A stretch of DNA of 64,000 nucleotides, from assembly GCA_039818665.1 (NCBI GenBank), contig JBCBTJ010000006.1:1-64000 (forward strand), in the 5' to 3' direction. Both the position numbers and the translations under genes were made by a program. Below, in pieces: positions 8,130-16,397 of the stretch. Position 1 is the stretch's first letter; each line of letters starts with the position of its first letter. The DNA comes from JBCBTJ01 sp039818665. Lineage in GTDB: Bacteria; Pseudomonadota; Alphaproteobacteria; Caulobacterales; Hyphomonadaceae. The notes below the pieces were generated by a model. The model saw only the letters and a program-made list of their open reading frames with translations, was not told the origin of the DNA and did no database searches.

Positions 8130-8957
8130 ATGATCGAGGCGCTCGACCATGTGGTTCTCGTCACGCCCGACATCGATGCGGGCGTCGAGGCATACGAGGG
8201 CGTCCTAGGCGCCCCGCCAGCGGTTCGCAGCGAAGCGGACGGCGCGGCGACAGCTTTGTTCCGCCTCGCTAATATGGGCTTGGAGCTGATGGCGCCATCT
8301 GGGGCCGGGGCGTCCGCCAAGAGACTGCGCGAAATAATCGATGCGGATGGCGCGGGCCTTAAGAGCCTGGTCTTCGAGACCTCCGATCTTGAGGAAGCCA
8401 GACGGGTCCTGGAGCGACGCGGGCTGGGTCCGTCTGATATCGCCACAGGACGCGCCGGCCCGCGCGAATGGCGGCGTTTGCGCCTCGACGACCTAGCAAG
8501 CTTCGGCGTGAAGCTATTCCTAGTGCAGCATCTCAGCGGCGCGCCGACCGCAGTCGAGGCGAGGCCTGACGCCGTCTCCGCACTTGATCATATCGTCATC
8601 AACACGCCCAATCCGGATCGCGCGATCGCGCTTTATGGCGGCAAGCTCGGTTTGAGGCTGGCGCTCGACCGCACACACGAGGCGTTCGGGGCGCGGATGA
8701 TGTTCTTCCGGGTCGGCGGACTGACGCTCGAAATCGTCCACCGCCTCGACGCCGCCGGCCATCTTGACGACCCGGACACGCTTTGGGGGCTCACTTGGGC
8801 GGTGGCCGACGTCGATGCGGCGCATGCGCGCCTCGCGAGCGCCGGGCGCGACGTGTCGGAAGTTCGGTCGGGCCGGAAGCCCGGAACGCGGGTCTTCACG
8901 CTTCGCGACGGAACGCTTGGCGTGCCGACCTTGTTTCTGACCCATGAGGCGGGCTAG
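8130..8957 (+). CDS. Two-domain VOC (glyoxalase-fold) protein
   Basis: The ATG at 8130 follows the preceding stop by 4 bp; the frame is open further upstream inside the hydratase gene. The 275-aa product carries two vicinal oxygen chelate modules: residues about 3-125 starting EALDHVVLVTPDIDAGVEAY, and about 150-275 starting SALDHIVINTPNPDRAIALY with LTLEIVHRL. The His and Glu at the ends of the beta strands in the second module fit a metal site. Pairing with an enoyl-CoA hydratase hints at acyl-CoA or small-molecule metabolism. The substrate cannot be named. Confidence 0.85.
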   Translation: MIEALDHVVLVTPDIDAGVEAYEGVLGAPPAVRSEADGAATALFRLANMGLELMAPSGAGASAKRLREIIDADGAGLKSLVFETSDLEEARRVLERRGLGPSDIATGRAGPREWRRLRLDDLASFGVKLFLVQHLSGAPTAVEARPDAVSALDHIVINTPNPDRAIALYGGKLGLRLALDRTHEAFGARMMFFRVGGLTLEIVHRLDAAGHLDDPDTLWGLTWAVADVDAAHARLASAGRDVSEVRSGRKPGTRVFTLRDGTLGVPTLFLTHEAG

Positions 8958-8965
8958 CTATAAAG

Positions 8966-9595
8966 ATGAAACCGTTCACCTCGCTCGCCGGAACCGCCGC
9001 GCCGCTATTGGAGAAGGGCCGGCTGATGGCCAATGTCGACACCGACATGATCATCCCGAAGCAGTTCCTTAAAACCACCGAACGGACCGGTCTGGCGAAG
9101 GGCCTGTTTCATGAGCTGAAAACCCATGCGGACGGAACGCCCAACGCGGATTTCGTTCTGAACCGGGCCGCGTATCGAGACGCCAGAATCCTCATCGCCG
9201 GTGAGAATTTCGGGTGCGGGTCTTCCCGCGAACACGCGCCCTGGGCCTTGCTGGACCAAGGGATCACCTGCGTGATCGCGCCCTCTTACGCCGATATATT
9301 TCACAATAACTGCTACAAGAACGGCGTTCTGCCCGTGGTTTTGCCGGCCGCCGTGGTTGAAGATCTGGCGAACCAGGCTGGCGGGGGCAACCATATCTTC
9401 ACGGTGGACCTCGAAACCCAAACGGTGACGGCGCCGGACGGCCAAGCGCATCGGTTCGACATTGACCCAGGACGCAAGGCGTCCCTTTTGGAAGGGCTCG
9501 ACGACATCGGCCAAACGTTGAAAGCGGAGACTCATATCGCCGATTTTGAGGCGCGCCGCCGCTTGCAAACGCCATGGCTGGAGCCCGTGTCATGA
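8966..9595 (+). CDS. leuD: 3-isopropylmalate dehydratase small subunit LeuD
   Basis: The 209-aa swivel-domain subunit pairs with LeuC. Typical motifs are visible: VDTDMIIPKQFLKTTERTGL, GENFGCGSSREHAPWALLDQGI (the substrate-recognition loop), and a C-terminal FDIDPGRKASLLEGLDDIGQT. It starts 8 bp after the VOC gene and its stop overlaps the next gene (ATGA). Length is normal. Confidence 0.98.
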   Translation: MKPFTSLAGTAAPLLEKGRLMANVDTDMIIPKQFLKTTERTGLAKGLFHELKTHADGTPNADFVLNRAAYRDARILIAGENFGCGSSREHAPWALLDQGITCVIAPSYADIFHNNCYKNGVLPVVLPAAVVEDLANQAGGGNHIFTVDLETQTVTAPDGQAHRFDIDPGRKASLLEGLDDIGQTLKAETHIADFEARRRLQTPWLEPVS

Positions 9596-9888
9596 TCTTG
9601 ATCGAAGGCACAGTGCGCATCCCCGAAGGCGCATTGGAGCGGACGCGGCCCGCCATGGAGAAGATGATCGCTGCAAGCCGCGCCGAAGAGGGGTGCATCG
9701 ACTACGCGTACTCGGTCGACGTTCTTGATTCGAGCCTAATCCGGATCGCCGAACGCTGGCGGTCGCGGGCGGACCTGGCCGCTCATTTCAAAACGCCCCA
9801 TATGGATGACTGGCGAAAAGCCGTCGCCGAGGCTGGCGTGACGGAGCGATCTCTACGCCTTTATGAGGCCGAGCCTGAAGACTTCTAG
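9592..9888 (+). CDS. ABM-domain (YgiN-like) putative quinol monooxygenase
   Basis: A 98-aa protein of the antibiotic biosynthesis monooxygenase (dimeric ferredoxin-like) fold. It reads MILIEGTVRIPEGALERTRPAMEKMI, then SRAEEGCIDYAYSVD, ending FKTPHMDDWRKAV; the EGCxxY and HxxxH-like elements are characteristic. Members act as cofactorless monooxygenases or small-molecule binders. I placed the start at the ATG at 9592, which overlaps the leuD stop (ATGA), rather than the ATG 18 bp upstream. Confidence 0.87.
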   Translation: MILIEGTVRIPEGALERTRPAMEKMIAASRAEEGCIDYAYSVDVLDSSLIRIAERWRSRADLAAHFKTPHMDDWRKAVAEAGVTERSLRLYEAEPEDF

Positions 9889-10561
9889 GTCGATATGGCT
9901 CCTGTATCAGGGACAGACGTGTTCTGCATCACCGAAATTGAAGCTCCAGCGCGCACGCATTCTCATAGGCCGGTCGGATGACGACGCAGATTTCGGCGCG
10001 CGAGTCTGCGGCGCACTGAAAGCGCTCGAACATAACACGCTGGCCGCCGCGCCAACCGTTGCTGGCGCGTCTCGGTTCCAAGCCGGTTTCCAGTCTTACG
10101 CGGCCGCGCTCGACGCCGTGTTCGACCTTGAACAAACCCGCATGGCGGACGGCCGCGCGACAAACCCGCGCTACGCGGCTGTGATCGGGGCGTGCGATAT
10201 CGGCGATATGACCGGACCGGCGGTTTCGCGCGCCAAGGACCTCTTGGAGCGCCCGCCGGGCCGCGGCGCCGCGACGCTGCAATGTGCGACCGGCGTGCCG
10301 CCGCTCGACGAGCTGATTGAGAAAAACATCATCGCACTCCATCAGATCAGCGGAAAATGGTCGGCCCGCGATCATCAGCTGGTCGCGGCCATGATTTCTG
10401 ACCCTTCGGACGCCCGGGTGGGCGATCGGTTCGGCAAGAACCGCTCCCAGATCTGGAAGCGCCGGAAAACCTTGATGATCGACTCTTACATCGCGTTGCG
10501 AGACGCGATCCTCGCTGCGGCGCGCCTGGTCGACGAAGCGGTCGGCCCGCCTGTTTCTTAA
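9863..10561 (+). CDS. SatD-like HTH protein, possibly frameshifted at the 5' end
   Basis: The main frame gives a domain resembling SatD-family proteins (helix with VCGALKALEHNTLAAAPT, then ASRFQAGFQSYAAALDAVFDL and RYAAVIGACDIG). A C-terminal helix-turn-helix follows (RVGDRFGKNRSQIWKRRKTL). The first 25 residues in this frame are low quality. An ATG at 9895 in another frame encodes MAPVSGTDVFCITEIEAP, which looks like the missing first strand but stops at about 9981. A single-base shift around 9960-9980 would join them. Either it is a pseudogene or the real start is near the TTG at 9938. Its role is unknown, probably regulatory. Confidence 0.55.
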   Translation: MRPSLKTSRSIWLLYQGQTCSASPKLKLQRARILIGRSDDDADFGARVCGALKALEHNTLAAAPTVAGASRFQAGFQSYAAALDAVFDLEQTRMADGRATNPRYAAVIGACDIGDMTGPAVSRAKDLLERPPGRGAATLQCATGVPPLDELIEKNIIALHQISGKWSARDHQLVAAMISDPSDARVGDRFGKNRSQIWKRRKTLMIDSYIALRDAILAAARLVDEAVGPPVS

Positions 10562-10589
10562 TAAGTGAAATCAACCCGAAAGGGACCTC

Positions 10590-11648
10590 ATGCCGCAGAC
10601 CCTTCTCTTGCTGCCCGGCGACGGGATCGGGCCGGAAGTGATCGCTGAGGCGCGGCGCGTCGCTGAAGCCGTCGCACCGGATCTGCAGATCCAAGACGGG
10701 CTCGTCGGCGGGGCGGCTTTGGACGCGCACGGCGCGCCCCTCGCCGACGAAACGCTGGCGCGGGCGAAAGCCGCGGACGCGGTCCTGCTCGGCGCGGTTG
10801 GCGGCCCCGAATGGGCGGACGCGGCGCGGGACAAGCGTCCCGAGGCCGGCCTGCTGGCGCTGCGCAAGGGCCTCGACGTCTTCGCGAATCTGCGCCCCGC
10901 TTTCTGCTTCCCAGCGCTGGTCGAAGCCTCTTCTCTGAAGCGGGATATCATCGAAGGTCTCGACCTGATGATTGTGCGCGAGCTGACCGGCGGGGTCTAT
11001 TTCGGACAGCCCCGCGGCATAGACGCCGAAGGCCCGGGCGGCCTTCGCCGGGGCTACGACACCGCAATCTACACCGCGCCGGAGATCGAGCGGGTCGCCA
11101 AGGTCGCGTTCGACATCGCCCGGGGCCGGGGCGGGCGCGTCTGCTCGGTCGAAAAGTCCAACGTCATGGAGTCGGGCCTCTTTTGGCGGGAGATCGTCGG
11201 CGAGGTTCATGGGGCGGACGGCGCGGGGGTCGAGCTCGCCCATATGTACGCCGATGCGTGCGCCATGGAGCTGGTGCGGGCGCCGAAGCAGTTTGACGTC
11301 ATCCTCGCCGACAATCTGTTCGGCGACATTCTCTCCGACGAGGCGGCGATGCTGACCGGCTCCATCGGCATGCTGCCCTCGGCCTCGCTGGGCGCGCCGG
11401 GGACGCCGGGGCTTTTCGAGCCGGTGCACGGCTCCGCGCCGGACATCGCCGGCCAGGGCCTTGCCAATCCTTGCGCGGCGATCCTCTCGCTGGAAATGGC
11501 GCTGCGCTGGTCGCTGGACCGGGCCGGCGCCGCCGACCGGGTCTTCGCGGCCGTCTCCAAAGCGCTGGAGGGCGGGGCGCGCACGCGCGATCTCGGCGGC
11601 GCGCTCTCAACCGAGGAGATGGGCGACGCGGTGCTTGCGGCGCTATGA
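10590..11648 (+). CDS. leuB: 3-isopropylmalate dehydrogenase LeuB
   Basis: LeuB oxidatively decarboxylates 3-isopropylmalate to 2-ketoisocaproate with NAD+. The 352-aa product shows LLPGDGIGPEVIAEA at the start, LLALRKGLDVFANLRPA, the substrate region VRELTGGVYFGQPRG, and the Mg2+/substrate segment DVILADNLFGDILSDEAAML. Near the C-terminus are EPVHGSAPDIAGQGLANPCA and ILSLEMALRWSL. Ribosome-binding sequence aaaggga precedes the ATG. It completes the leuC-leuD-leuB set. The stop overlaps the next gene (ATGA). Confidence 0.98.
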   Translation: MPQTLLLLPGDGIGPEVIAEARRVAEAVAPDLQIQDGLVGGAALDAHGAPLADETLARAKAADAVLLGAVGGPEWADAARDKRPEAGLLALRKGLDVFANLRPAFCFPALVEASSLKRDIIEGLDLMIVRELTGGVYFGQPRGIDAEGPGGLRRGYDTAIYTAPEIERVAKVAFDIARGRGGRVCSVEKSNVMESGLFWREIVGEVHGADGAGVELAHMYADACAMELVRAPKQFDVILADNLFGDILSDEAAMLTGSIGMLPSASLGAPGTPGLFEPVHGSAPDIAGQGLANPCAAILSLEMALRWSLDRAGAADRVFAAVSKALEGGARTRDLGGALSTEEMGDAVLAAL

Positions 11649-12424
11649 GCCCGCGGACGGCCGCGCTCGCGGCGCTTGCCGTCGGACTGATCGCTCTGTG
11701 GCTCGCCGGCGGGGCGTCCGCCCATCCCGAAGATGAGATCTGCGCGCTCGATAGCGGCATCGACCCGGCGATCTGCCGCCAGCTTGAGGCGGCCGATCGC
11801 GGCGGCGCGTCGATCGGCCCGTTCGAAGCCGCGCCGATCGCCGATCGGTCTATGCTGGAAACAGCCTGGCTCTACCTTGAGATCGGCGTGCGGCACATCT
11901 TGCCGGGCGGCACGGATCATATCCTCTTCGTGCTCGCGCTGTTTCTCACTTCGGAGCGATGGCGCGCCCTCCTCTGGCAGGTCTCGGCTTTCACCGTGGC
12001 GCACACGGCGACGCTGGGGCTTGCGGCCGCCGGCGTGGTGAGCCCGCCCGCCGCGATCGTGGAGCCTTTGATCGCCGCCTCGATCGCCGTCGTCGCGGTC
12101 GAAAACCTTATCTTCAAAGACATGACGCGTTGGCGGCCAGCCGTCGTCTTCGGCTTCGGCCTCATCCACGGGCTCGGCTTCGCTGGCTTCTTGGGCGAGG
12201 TCGGCCTGCCTCCGGACGCGTTTTGGCCAGCTCTGATCGGCTTCAATATCGGCGTCGAGGTCGGCCAGCTCTCGGTGGTGGCGTTGGCTTTTGGAGCGGC
12301 CGTTTTGATCCGGCCGGTTCTGCGCCGGTTGGATTGGGACTACCGCCGCGCAGTGGTCGTACCGGGCTCGCTCTCGATCGCGGCGATCGGGTTGTGGTGG
12401 TCGGTCGATCGGGTGTTTGGGTAG
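11645..12424 (+). CDS. HupE/UreJ-like integral membrane protein
   Basis: The ATG at 11645 overlaps the leuB stop. The 259-aa product has a signal-like N-terminal segment followed by a lumenal stretch (HPEDEICALDSG). About six membrane segments follow, including ILPGGTDHILFVLALFL, VAHTATLGLAAAGV and FGFGLIHGLGFAGFLGEVGL. These His-containing motifs define the HupE/UreJ_2 family, whose characterised members are nickel/cobalt permeases. No hydrogenase or urease genes lie nearby, so the metal and role are inferred only from the family. Confidence 0.82.
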   Translation: MSPRTAALAALAVGLIALWLAGGASAHPEDEICALDSGIDPAICRQLEAADRGGASIGPFEAAPIADRSMLETAWLYLEIGVRHILPGGTDHILFVLALFLTSERWRALLWQVSAFTVAHTATLGLAAAGVVSPPAAIVEPLIAASIAVVAVENLIFKDMTRWRPAVVFGFGLIHGLGFAGFLGEVGLPPDAFWPALIGFNIGVEVGQLSVVALAFGAAVLIRPVLRRLDWDYRRAVVVPGSLSIAAIGLWWSVDRVFG

Positions 12425-12506
12425 GCGGTCGTCTCTTGATGAGTTCGCCCCGGCTCGAGGTTTCGCCTTAGCGGCCGCGATGGCGCGTTGCCTGTGGCCC
12501 CCGCCC

Positions 12507-13031
12507 TTACGGCACGGCGATGATGTGGGCGATCATCTTGTCGCCCTCGAAGACCGCCTTGTCCTCCACATGGCCGCCCTCGACGAAGACGAAGTCGAAG
12601 ACGCGGTCTTGGTCGACGTCGCCGTGGAGCATGACGAGGAAGCGATCGCCGGATTTGGCCGGGTGGTCGAGTGGAAGGGCGACGTTCTCGTTCGCGCCCT
12701 CGGTGAGATAGGCGAAGCCGGAGACGACGTCGCCATTCGGCCGGCCGTCCATGACCGGGTGGAGGACGAGCCAGCCATTCTGCGCGATCACCACTTCCGG
12801 GAAGGTGAGCGTGGTCGAATTGGCGCGCCGGGTCGACACGGCCGCGCCGTCGACGCGGACTTCGGAGAAGACGGCCGCGCTTTCCTCGGCCGACAGGCCC
12901 TCGACCTGGATCGAATTGGCCTCGCCATTGCCGAGCGTGATTTGCGGCGCCTCGGCCGGCTCTTCCGCTGTGGCGGGGGCGGCGTAGATCGCGGCGGCGA
13001 TGGCGAGCGTCAGCGCTGTTCTGGTGATCAT
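12507..13031 (-). CDS. Secreted DUF7282-like protein
   Basis: A 174-aa protein with a Sec signal peptide (TRTALTLAIAAAIYAAPATA) and a beta-sandwich domain. The domain resembles DUF7282: VVIAQNGWLVLHPV, NGDVVSGFAYLTEGANENVALPL and a metal-site-like DVDQDRVFDFVFVEGG. Such domains occur in surface-exposed or periplasmic proteins of bacteria and archaea with no defined function. It is convergent with the HupE-like gene. Confidence 0.7.
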   Translation of the reverse strand: MITRTALTLAIAAAIYAAPATAEEPAEAPQITLGNGEANSIQVEGLSAEESAAVFSEVRVDGAAVSTRRANSTTLTFPEVVIAQNGWLVLHPVMDGRPNGDVVSGFAYLTEGANENVALPLDHPAKSGDRFLVMLHGDVDQDRVFDFVFVEGGHVEDKAVFEGDKMIAHIIAVP

Positions 13032-13175
13032 TGGCGTTTCCTCATGCCCGTTTCGCGCCAGCTTAGCGGGGCTGAGGGGGGATGTAGAGGGGTTGGTTTA
13101 AGGCCGGTCGGCGCTAGCAGGCAGAACTCGTTTAAGTATATGGTCAAAGAGGCGCAACGGACCTGAGGGGTTGTA

Positions 13176-13574
13176 GTGGCAATAATGATGATTCCGCGGA
13201 TCTGCGTGCTCACGGTAGTGCTGACCCTGAGGTTCTATGAGCTGGCGAAAGCAGAAACAGAGATACAATTGTTGGAACAAGACCCTATCACGCCCATTCA
13301 AATAGAACACCGATGCGAGGAGCTATTTGAAGGAGATCGGTTAATTCAAATATACAACTATATATACTATGAGTTTGAGACAACGGAGCATTTTTACTGG
13401 GCTAGATCATACCTAGAAGAAAACAATGAAGTCTCGATTTTTGGTCCATTCTCGAAAGATGACAAACGGATAGCAGTCGAAGCTCCTATTGATTCCGGCG
13501 TCATCAGCTACTTTCGGCGCCGCTACCCAATACTGAACCGGCTGGGTGCGAAGGAATATGAGGCGATTCCTTAG
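13176..13574 (+). CDS. AT-rich orphan gene, predicted secreted, 132 aa
   Basis: The base composition of this stretch (about 13110-13585) is visibly AT-rich compared with everything around it, and it uses codons such as ATA, TTA and AGA that its neighbours avoid. The start is a GTG at 13176 with gagggg 5 nt upstream; an ATG at 13185 is an alternative. The N-terminus (MMIPRICVLTVVLTLRFYELAKA) could be a signal peptide. The rest contains Tyr-rich segments such as YNYIYYEFETTEHFYW and a basic SYFRRRYPILNRLG. I do not recognise the family. Likely acquired horizontally. Confidence 0.6.
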   Translation: MAIMMIPRICVLTVVLTLRFYELAKAETEIQLLEQDPITPIQIEHRCEELFEGDRLIQIYNYIYYEFETTEHFYWARSYLEENNEVSIFGPFSKDDKRIAVEAPIDSGVISYFRRRYPILNRLGAKEYEAIP

Positions 13575-13599
13575 TTAGATCCCTTGTAGCGCTCGCCCC

Positions 13600-15798
13600 T
13601 CACTCCTCCGCCGGAAACAGTCGGCTCGCGAGATAGGTGAATTCCAGCGCCGAGCGTTTGGCGCGGGCGGTCTGGTTGGCGGCCGCGGAGTGTCCGCCGT
13701 CGATGTTTTCGTAGTAGAGGAAAGGCTTGCCCGCCTCCTCGAAGCGCTTCGCCATTTTGCGGGCGTGGCCGGGGTGGACGCGGTCGTCTTTGGTGGAGGT
13801 GACGAAGAAGGGCGCCGGATAGTCCGTAGCCGGATCGAAGTTCTGATAGGGCGAGATCGTCTCGAGGAAGGCGCGCTCTTCGGGCACGTCCGGCGAGCCG
13901 TATTCATCGACCCAGGACGCGCCGGCGAGGAGGAGATGGTAGCGCAGCATGTCGAGCAGGGGGACTTGCACGACGACGGCGTTCCAAAGGTCCGGGCGCT
14001 GATTGAGCATGACGCCCATCAGCAGGCCGCCGTTTGAGCCGCCCATGATGCCGAGATGGTCCGGCGCGGTGACGCCGCGGGCGATCAGATCCTCGCCCAC
14101 GGCGATGAAATCGTCATAGATGCGCTGGCGCTCGAGCTTCAGGCCCGCCTGGTGCCAGGCCGGGCCGAACTCGCCGCCGCCGCGGATATTGGCGAGGGCG
14201 TAGGCGCCGCCTTGCTCGAGCCAGAGCCGGCCGACCGTCGCGGAGTAAGACGGGTTCAAGGAGACCTGGAAGCCGCCATAGCCATAGAGCAGGGTGGGCG
14301 TGTCGCCGGTGAGCGCCATGTCTTCACGGTGGATGAGGAAGTAGGGGACCATCACGCCGTCTTTCGAGGCGACCTCGAATTGCGAGACGGTGAGGCCGGC
14401 CGTGTCGAACTCTTCGGGCAGGCCCTTCAGCGGGGTGACCGCGCCGGTGGAGACCTCGTAGCGCAGAAGCGAGTCCGGGGTGAGAAAGCCTTCATAGTTG
14501 AGGAACGCGGTATCGGCGTGCTTGTCGGCGAAGGCGATGCCGGTTTGGCCGGTTCCCGGCAGGTCGAGCGGCTGTGTCGTCCAGCCGGCGGGGCCGAGAT
14601 CGAGCTTCAGGATCTTGCCCACGACATTGTCGTCGATCGAGAGGAGGGCCGCGCCCTTGGCGACGGCGACGCCGTTGACGGCCTGGCGGGGGCCGGGGCT
14701 GAAAACAAGTTCGACCGGGGGCAGGGCTTTGGTCTCGAGGAAGGCGCCGAGGTCGAAGGCGACAAGGTCGCCCGAGGCGAAAGCGACGCCTTGGCCTTCC
14801 GGCGCCCAATCCTCGCGGAGGCTGACGAGGAGGCGGCCTCTGTAGACCGAGCCCGGCGAGGACTTTGGCGGGATGGGGAGCTGAACCGGCGCTTCGCCGC
14901 CCGGCAGCCAGAAATGGGAGTGAGTGAAGAAAGTGTCGGAGACGCGTGCGAAGGGCAGGGTGCGGCCGTCTTCGGTTTCGATCGTGTACGGATAGGCGGC
15001 GACATCGGTCTTCTCGCCGCGGATCAATTCTTCGGCGGATTCGAGCGGGGCGCCGCGGGTCCAGCGCTTCACGATGGAGGGGTAGCCGGACTCCGTCAGC
15101 GTCGAGCCGTCGCCGCCCCAATCGGTGGAGATGAGGAGCGTGTCATAGTCGACCCAAGCCGCGCCTTGCTTGGCTTCGGGCGTCTCAAAGCCGCCCTCGA
15201 CGAAGCTCTTGGTTTGAAGGTCGAACTCGCGCTGGATCACGGCGTCCTTGCCGCCGTCGGACAGGCTGAGCAGGCAGACCCAGCGCTCACCGGGGGCGGA
15301 TTGGTAGCAATTGGCGCCCTTGTAGACCCAGTTCGCGCCCTCGGCTTCGGCGAGGGCGTCGAGGTCGAGCACGGTCTCCCAGTCCGGATCCTCGCTGGCG
15401 TAGCTCTCCAGCGGCGTGCGCCGCCACAGGCCGCGGACATTGGTTTCGTCCTGCCAGAAATTGTAGACGAGCCCGTCGCGGATGACGCCGTAGGGGATGC
15501 GCGCGTCGGAGGTGGCGACTTCGATGGCGGCGGCTTCGAAGCCGGCATGGCGCGGATCGGCGCGGAGGGCGGCGAGGGATCGCTCATTCTGGCCGCGGAC
15601 CCAAGCGAGCGCCTCTTCGCCCTCGACCTCTTCGAGCCAGAGATGCGGATCGACAAGCTCCGCGGTTGCGGGGGTGGGCTCCGGCTTCGCGTCCGCTTCG
15701 GCGACGGGGGGCGGGGTCTCGGGCAAGGCGGGCTCCTGATGGGTGGCGCAAGCGGCCGCGGCGGCGAAGGCGGCGAGGGATGCGGCGAGGCGGATCAT
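13600..15798 (-). CDS. Prolyl oligopeptidase family serine peptidase (S9A), lipoprotein
   Basis: The 732-aa product begins with a lipoprotein signal peptide (RLAASLAAFAAAAAC, Cys17), so it is probably anchored to a membrane facing the periplasm. An N-terminal beta-propeller (about 60-430) precedes the alpha/beta-hydrolase domain. The catalytic serine lies in GGSNGG (about residue 588). The charge-relay Asp is in TSTKDDRVHPGH and the His in DGGHSAAAN. NIRGGGEFGPAWHQAG is a family signature. The enzyme cleaves short peptides after proline. The start at 15798 has gagga upstream; longer starts would bury the lipobox. Confidence 0.95.
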   Translation of the reverse strand: MIRLAASLAAFAAAAACATHQEPALPETPPPVAEADAKPEPTPATAELVDPHLWLEEVEGEEALAWVRGQNERSLAALRADPRHAGFEAAAIEVATSDARIPYGVIRDGLVYNFWQDETNVRGLWRRTPLESYASEDPDWETVLDLDALAEAEGANWVYKGANCYQSAPGERWVCLLSLSDGGKDAVIQREFDLQTKSFVEGGFETPEAKQGAAWVDYDTLLISTDWGGDGSTLTESGYPSIVKRWTRGAPLESAEELIRGEKTDVAAYPYTIETEDGRTLPFARVSDTFFTHSHFWLPGGEAPVQLPIPPKSSPGSVYRGRLLVSLREDWAPEGQGVAFASGDLVAFDLGAFLETKALPPVELVFSPGPRQAVNGVAVAKGAALLSIDDNVVGKILKLDLGPAGWTTQPLDLPGTGQTGIAFADKHADTAFLNYEGFLTPDSLLRYEVSTGAVTPLKGLPEEFDTAGLTVSQFEVASKDGVMVPYFLIHREDMALTGDTPTLLYGYGGFQVSLNPSYSATVGRLWLEQGGAYALANIRGGGEFGPAWHQAGLKLERQRIYDDFIAVGEDLIARGVTAPDHLGIMGGSNGGLLMGVMLNQRPDLWNAVVVQVPLLDMLRYHLLLAGASWVDEYGSPDVPEERAFLETISPYQNFDPATDYPAPFFVTSTKDDRVHPGHARKMAKRFEEAGKPFLYYENIDGGHSAAANQTARAKRSALEFTYLASRLFPAEE

Positions 15799-15907
15799 GG
15801 CGGGGTCCTCATGAAAGGGCGCTTTGACGCCGTTTAGAGGCTGGGCGCGGGCGAATGGCAAGCCTCAGAGATTGCGGCCGGCCGATGTGCGGTCTAGGAC
15901 GCCGCCC

Positions 15908-16396
15908 ATGGGCGACATGATCAACATTCTCATCCTCTGCACCGGCAACTCGGCCCGCTCGATCCTTGGCGAGACGCTGGTGAACAGCCATGCGGACAAG
16001 GGCTTTCAAGGCTACTCCGCAGGCTCCAAGCCCACGGGCGAGCCGAACCCGTTCGCGCTCGCCGTTCTGGAGGCGAACGGCCACGATGTGAGCGGGCTCG
16101 CCTCGAAAAGCTGGGATGTGTTCGCCGAGCCTGACGCGCCGGAGATGCATGCCGTGATCACGGTGTGCGACAGCGCCGCGGACGAGGTCTGCCCGGTTTG
16201 GCCCGGCCATCCGGTTCAAGCCCATTGGGGGCTGCCGGACCCGGCGAACATCGAAGAGATGAATTTCCGCCGCGCGGCGTTCGAAGACACCTATACGGCC
16301 TTGCGCAAGCGCGTGGGCGCTTTGGTGGAACTGCCCTGGGGGGAGCTTGGCGCAGAGGCGCTGCGCGCGCGCATTCAGGCCATTCACGACGGCTAG
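15908..16396 (+). CDS. ArsC-type arsenate reductase (low-MW phosphatase fold)
   Basis: The 162-aa product has the low-molecular-weight tyrosine phosphatase fold with the CX5R P-loop at the start (LILCTGNSARS, Cys11 and Arg17). A second cysteine pair in ITVCDSAADEVCPVW provides the Cys relay used by thioredoxin-coupled arsenate reductases. DPANIEEMNFRRAAFEDTY follows and carries the acid Asp-Pro. It likely reduces arsenate to arsenite. ArsB or Acr3 is not adjacent; an arsR-arsI locus lies about 27 kb away. ATG 15917 is an alternative start. Confidence 0.85.
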   Translation: MGDMINILILCTGNSARSILGETLVNSHADKGFQGYSAGSKPTGEPNPFALAVLEANGHDVSGLASKSWDVFAEPDAPEMHAVITVCDSAADEVCPVWPGHPVQAHWGLPDPANIEEMNFRRAAFEDTYTALRKRVGALVELPWGELGAEALRARIQAIHDG

Positions 16397-16397
16397 G

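Noticed and set aside
6443..8446. A 667-codon open frame on the minus strand across the secreted protein and hydratase genes
   Set aside because: It runs opposite genes with recognised motifs and a terminator, and its own translation has no domain.
11645..12424. HupE as part of a hydrogenase or urease cluster
   Set aside because: No hydrogenase or urease gene is in the window, and HupE/UreJ_2 proteins occur alone in many genomes.
14056..15837. A 593-codon open frame on the + strand opposite the prolyl oligopeptidase
   Set aside because: The minus-strand product has clear S9A motifs and a lipoprotein signal; the + frame is a by-product of high GC content and has Gly/Glu/Arg-rich sequence without motifs.
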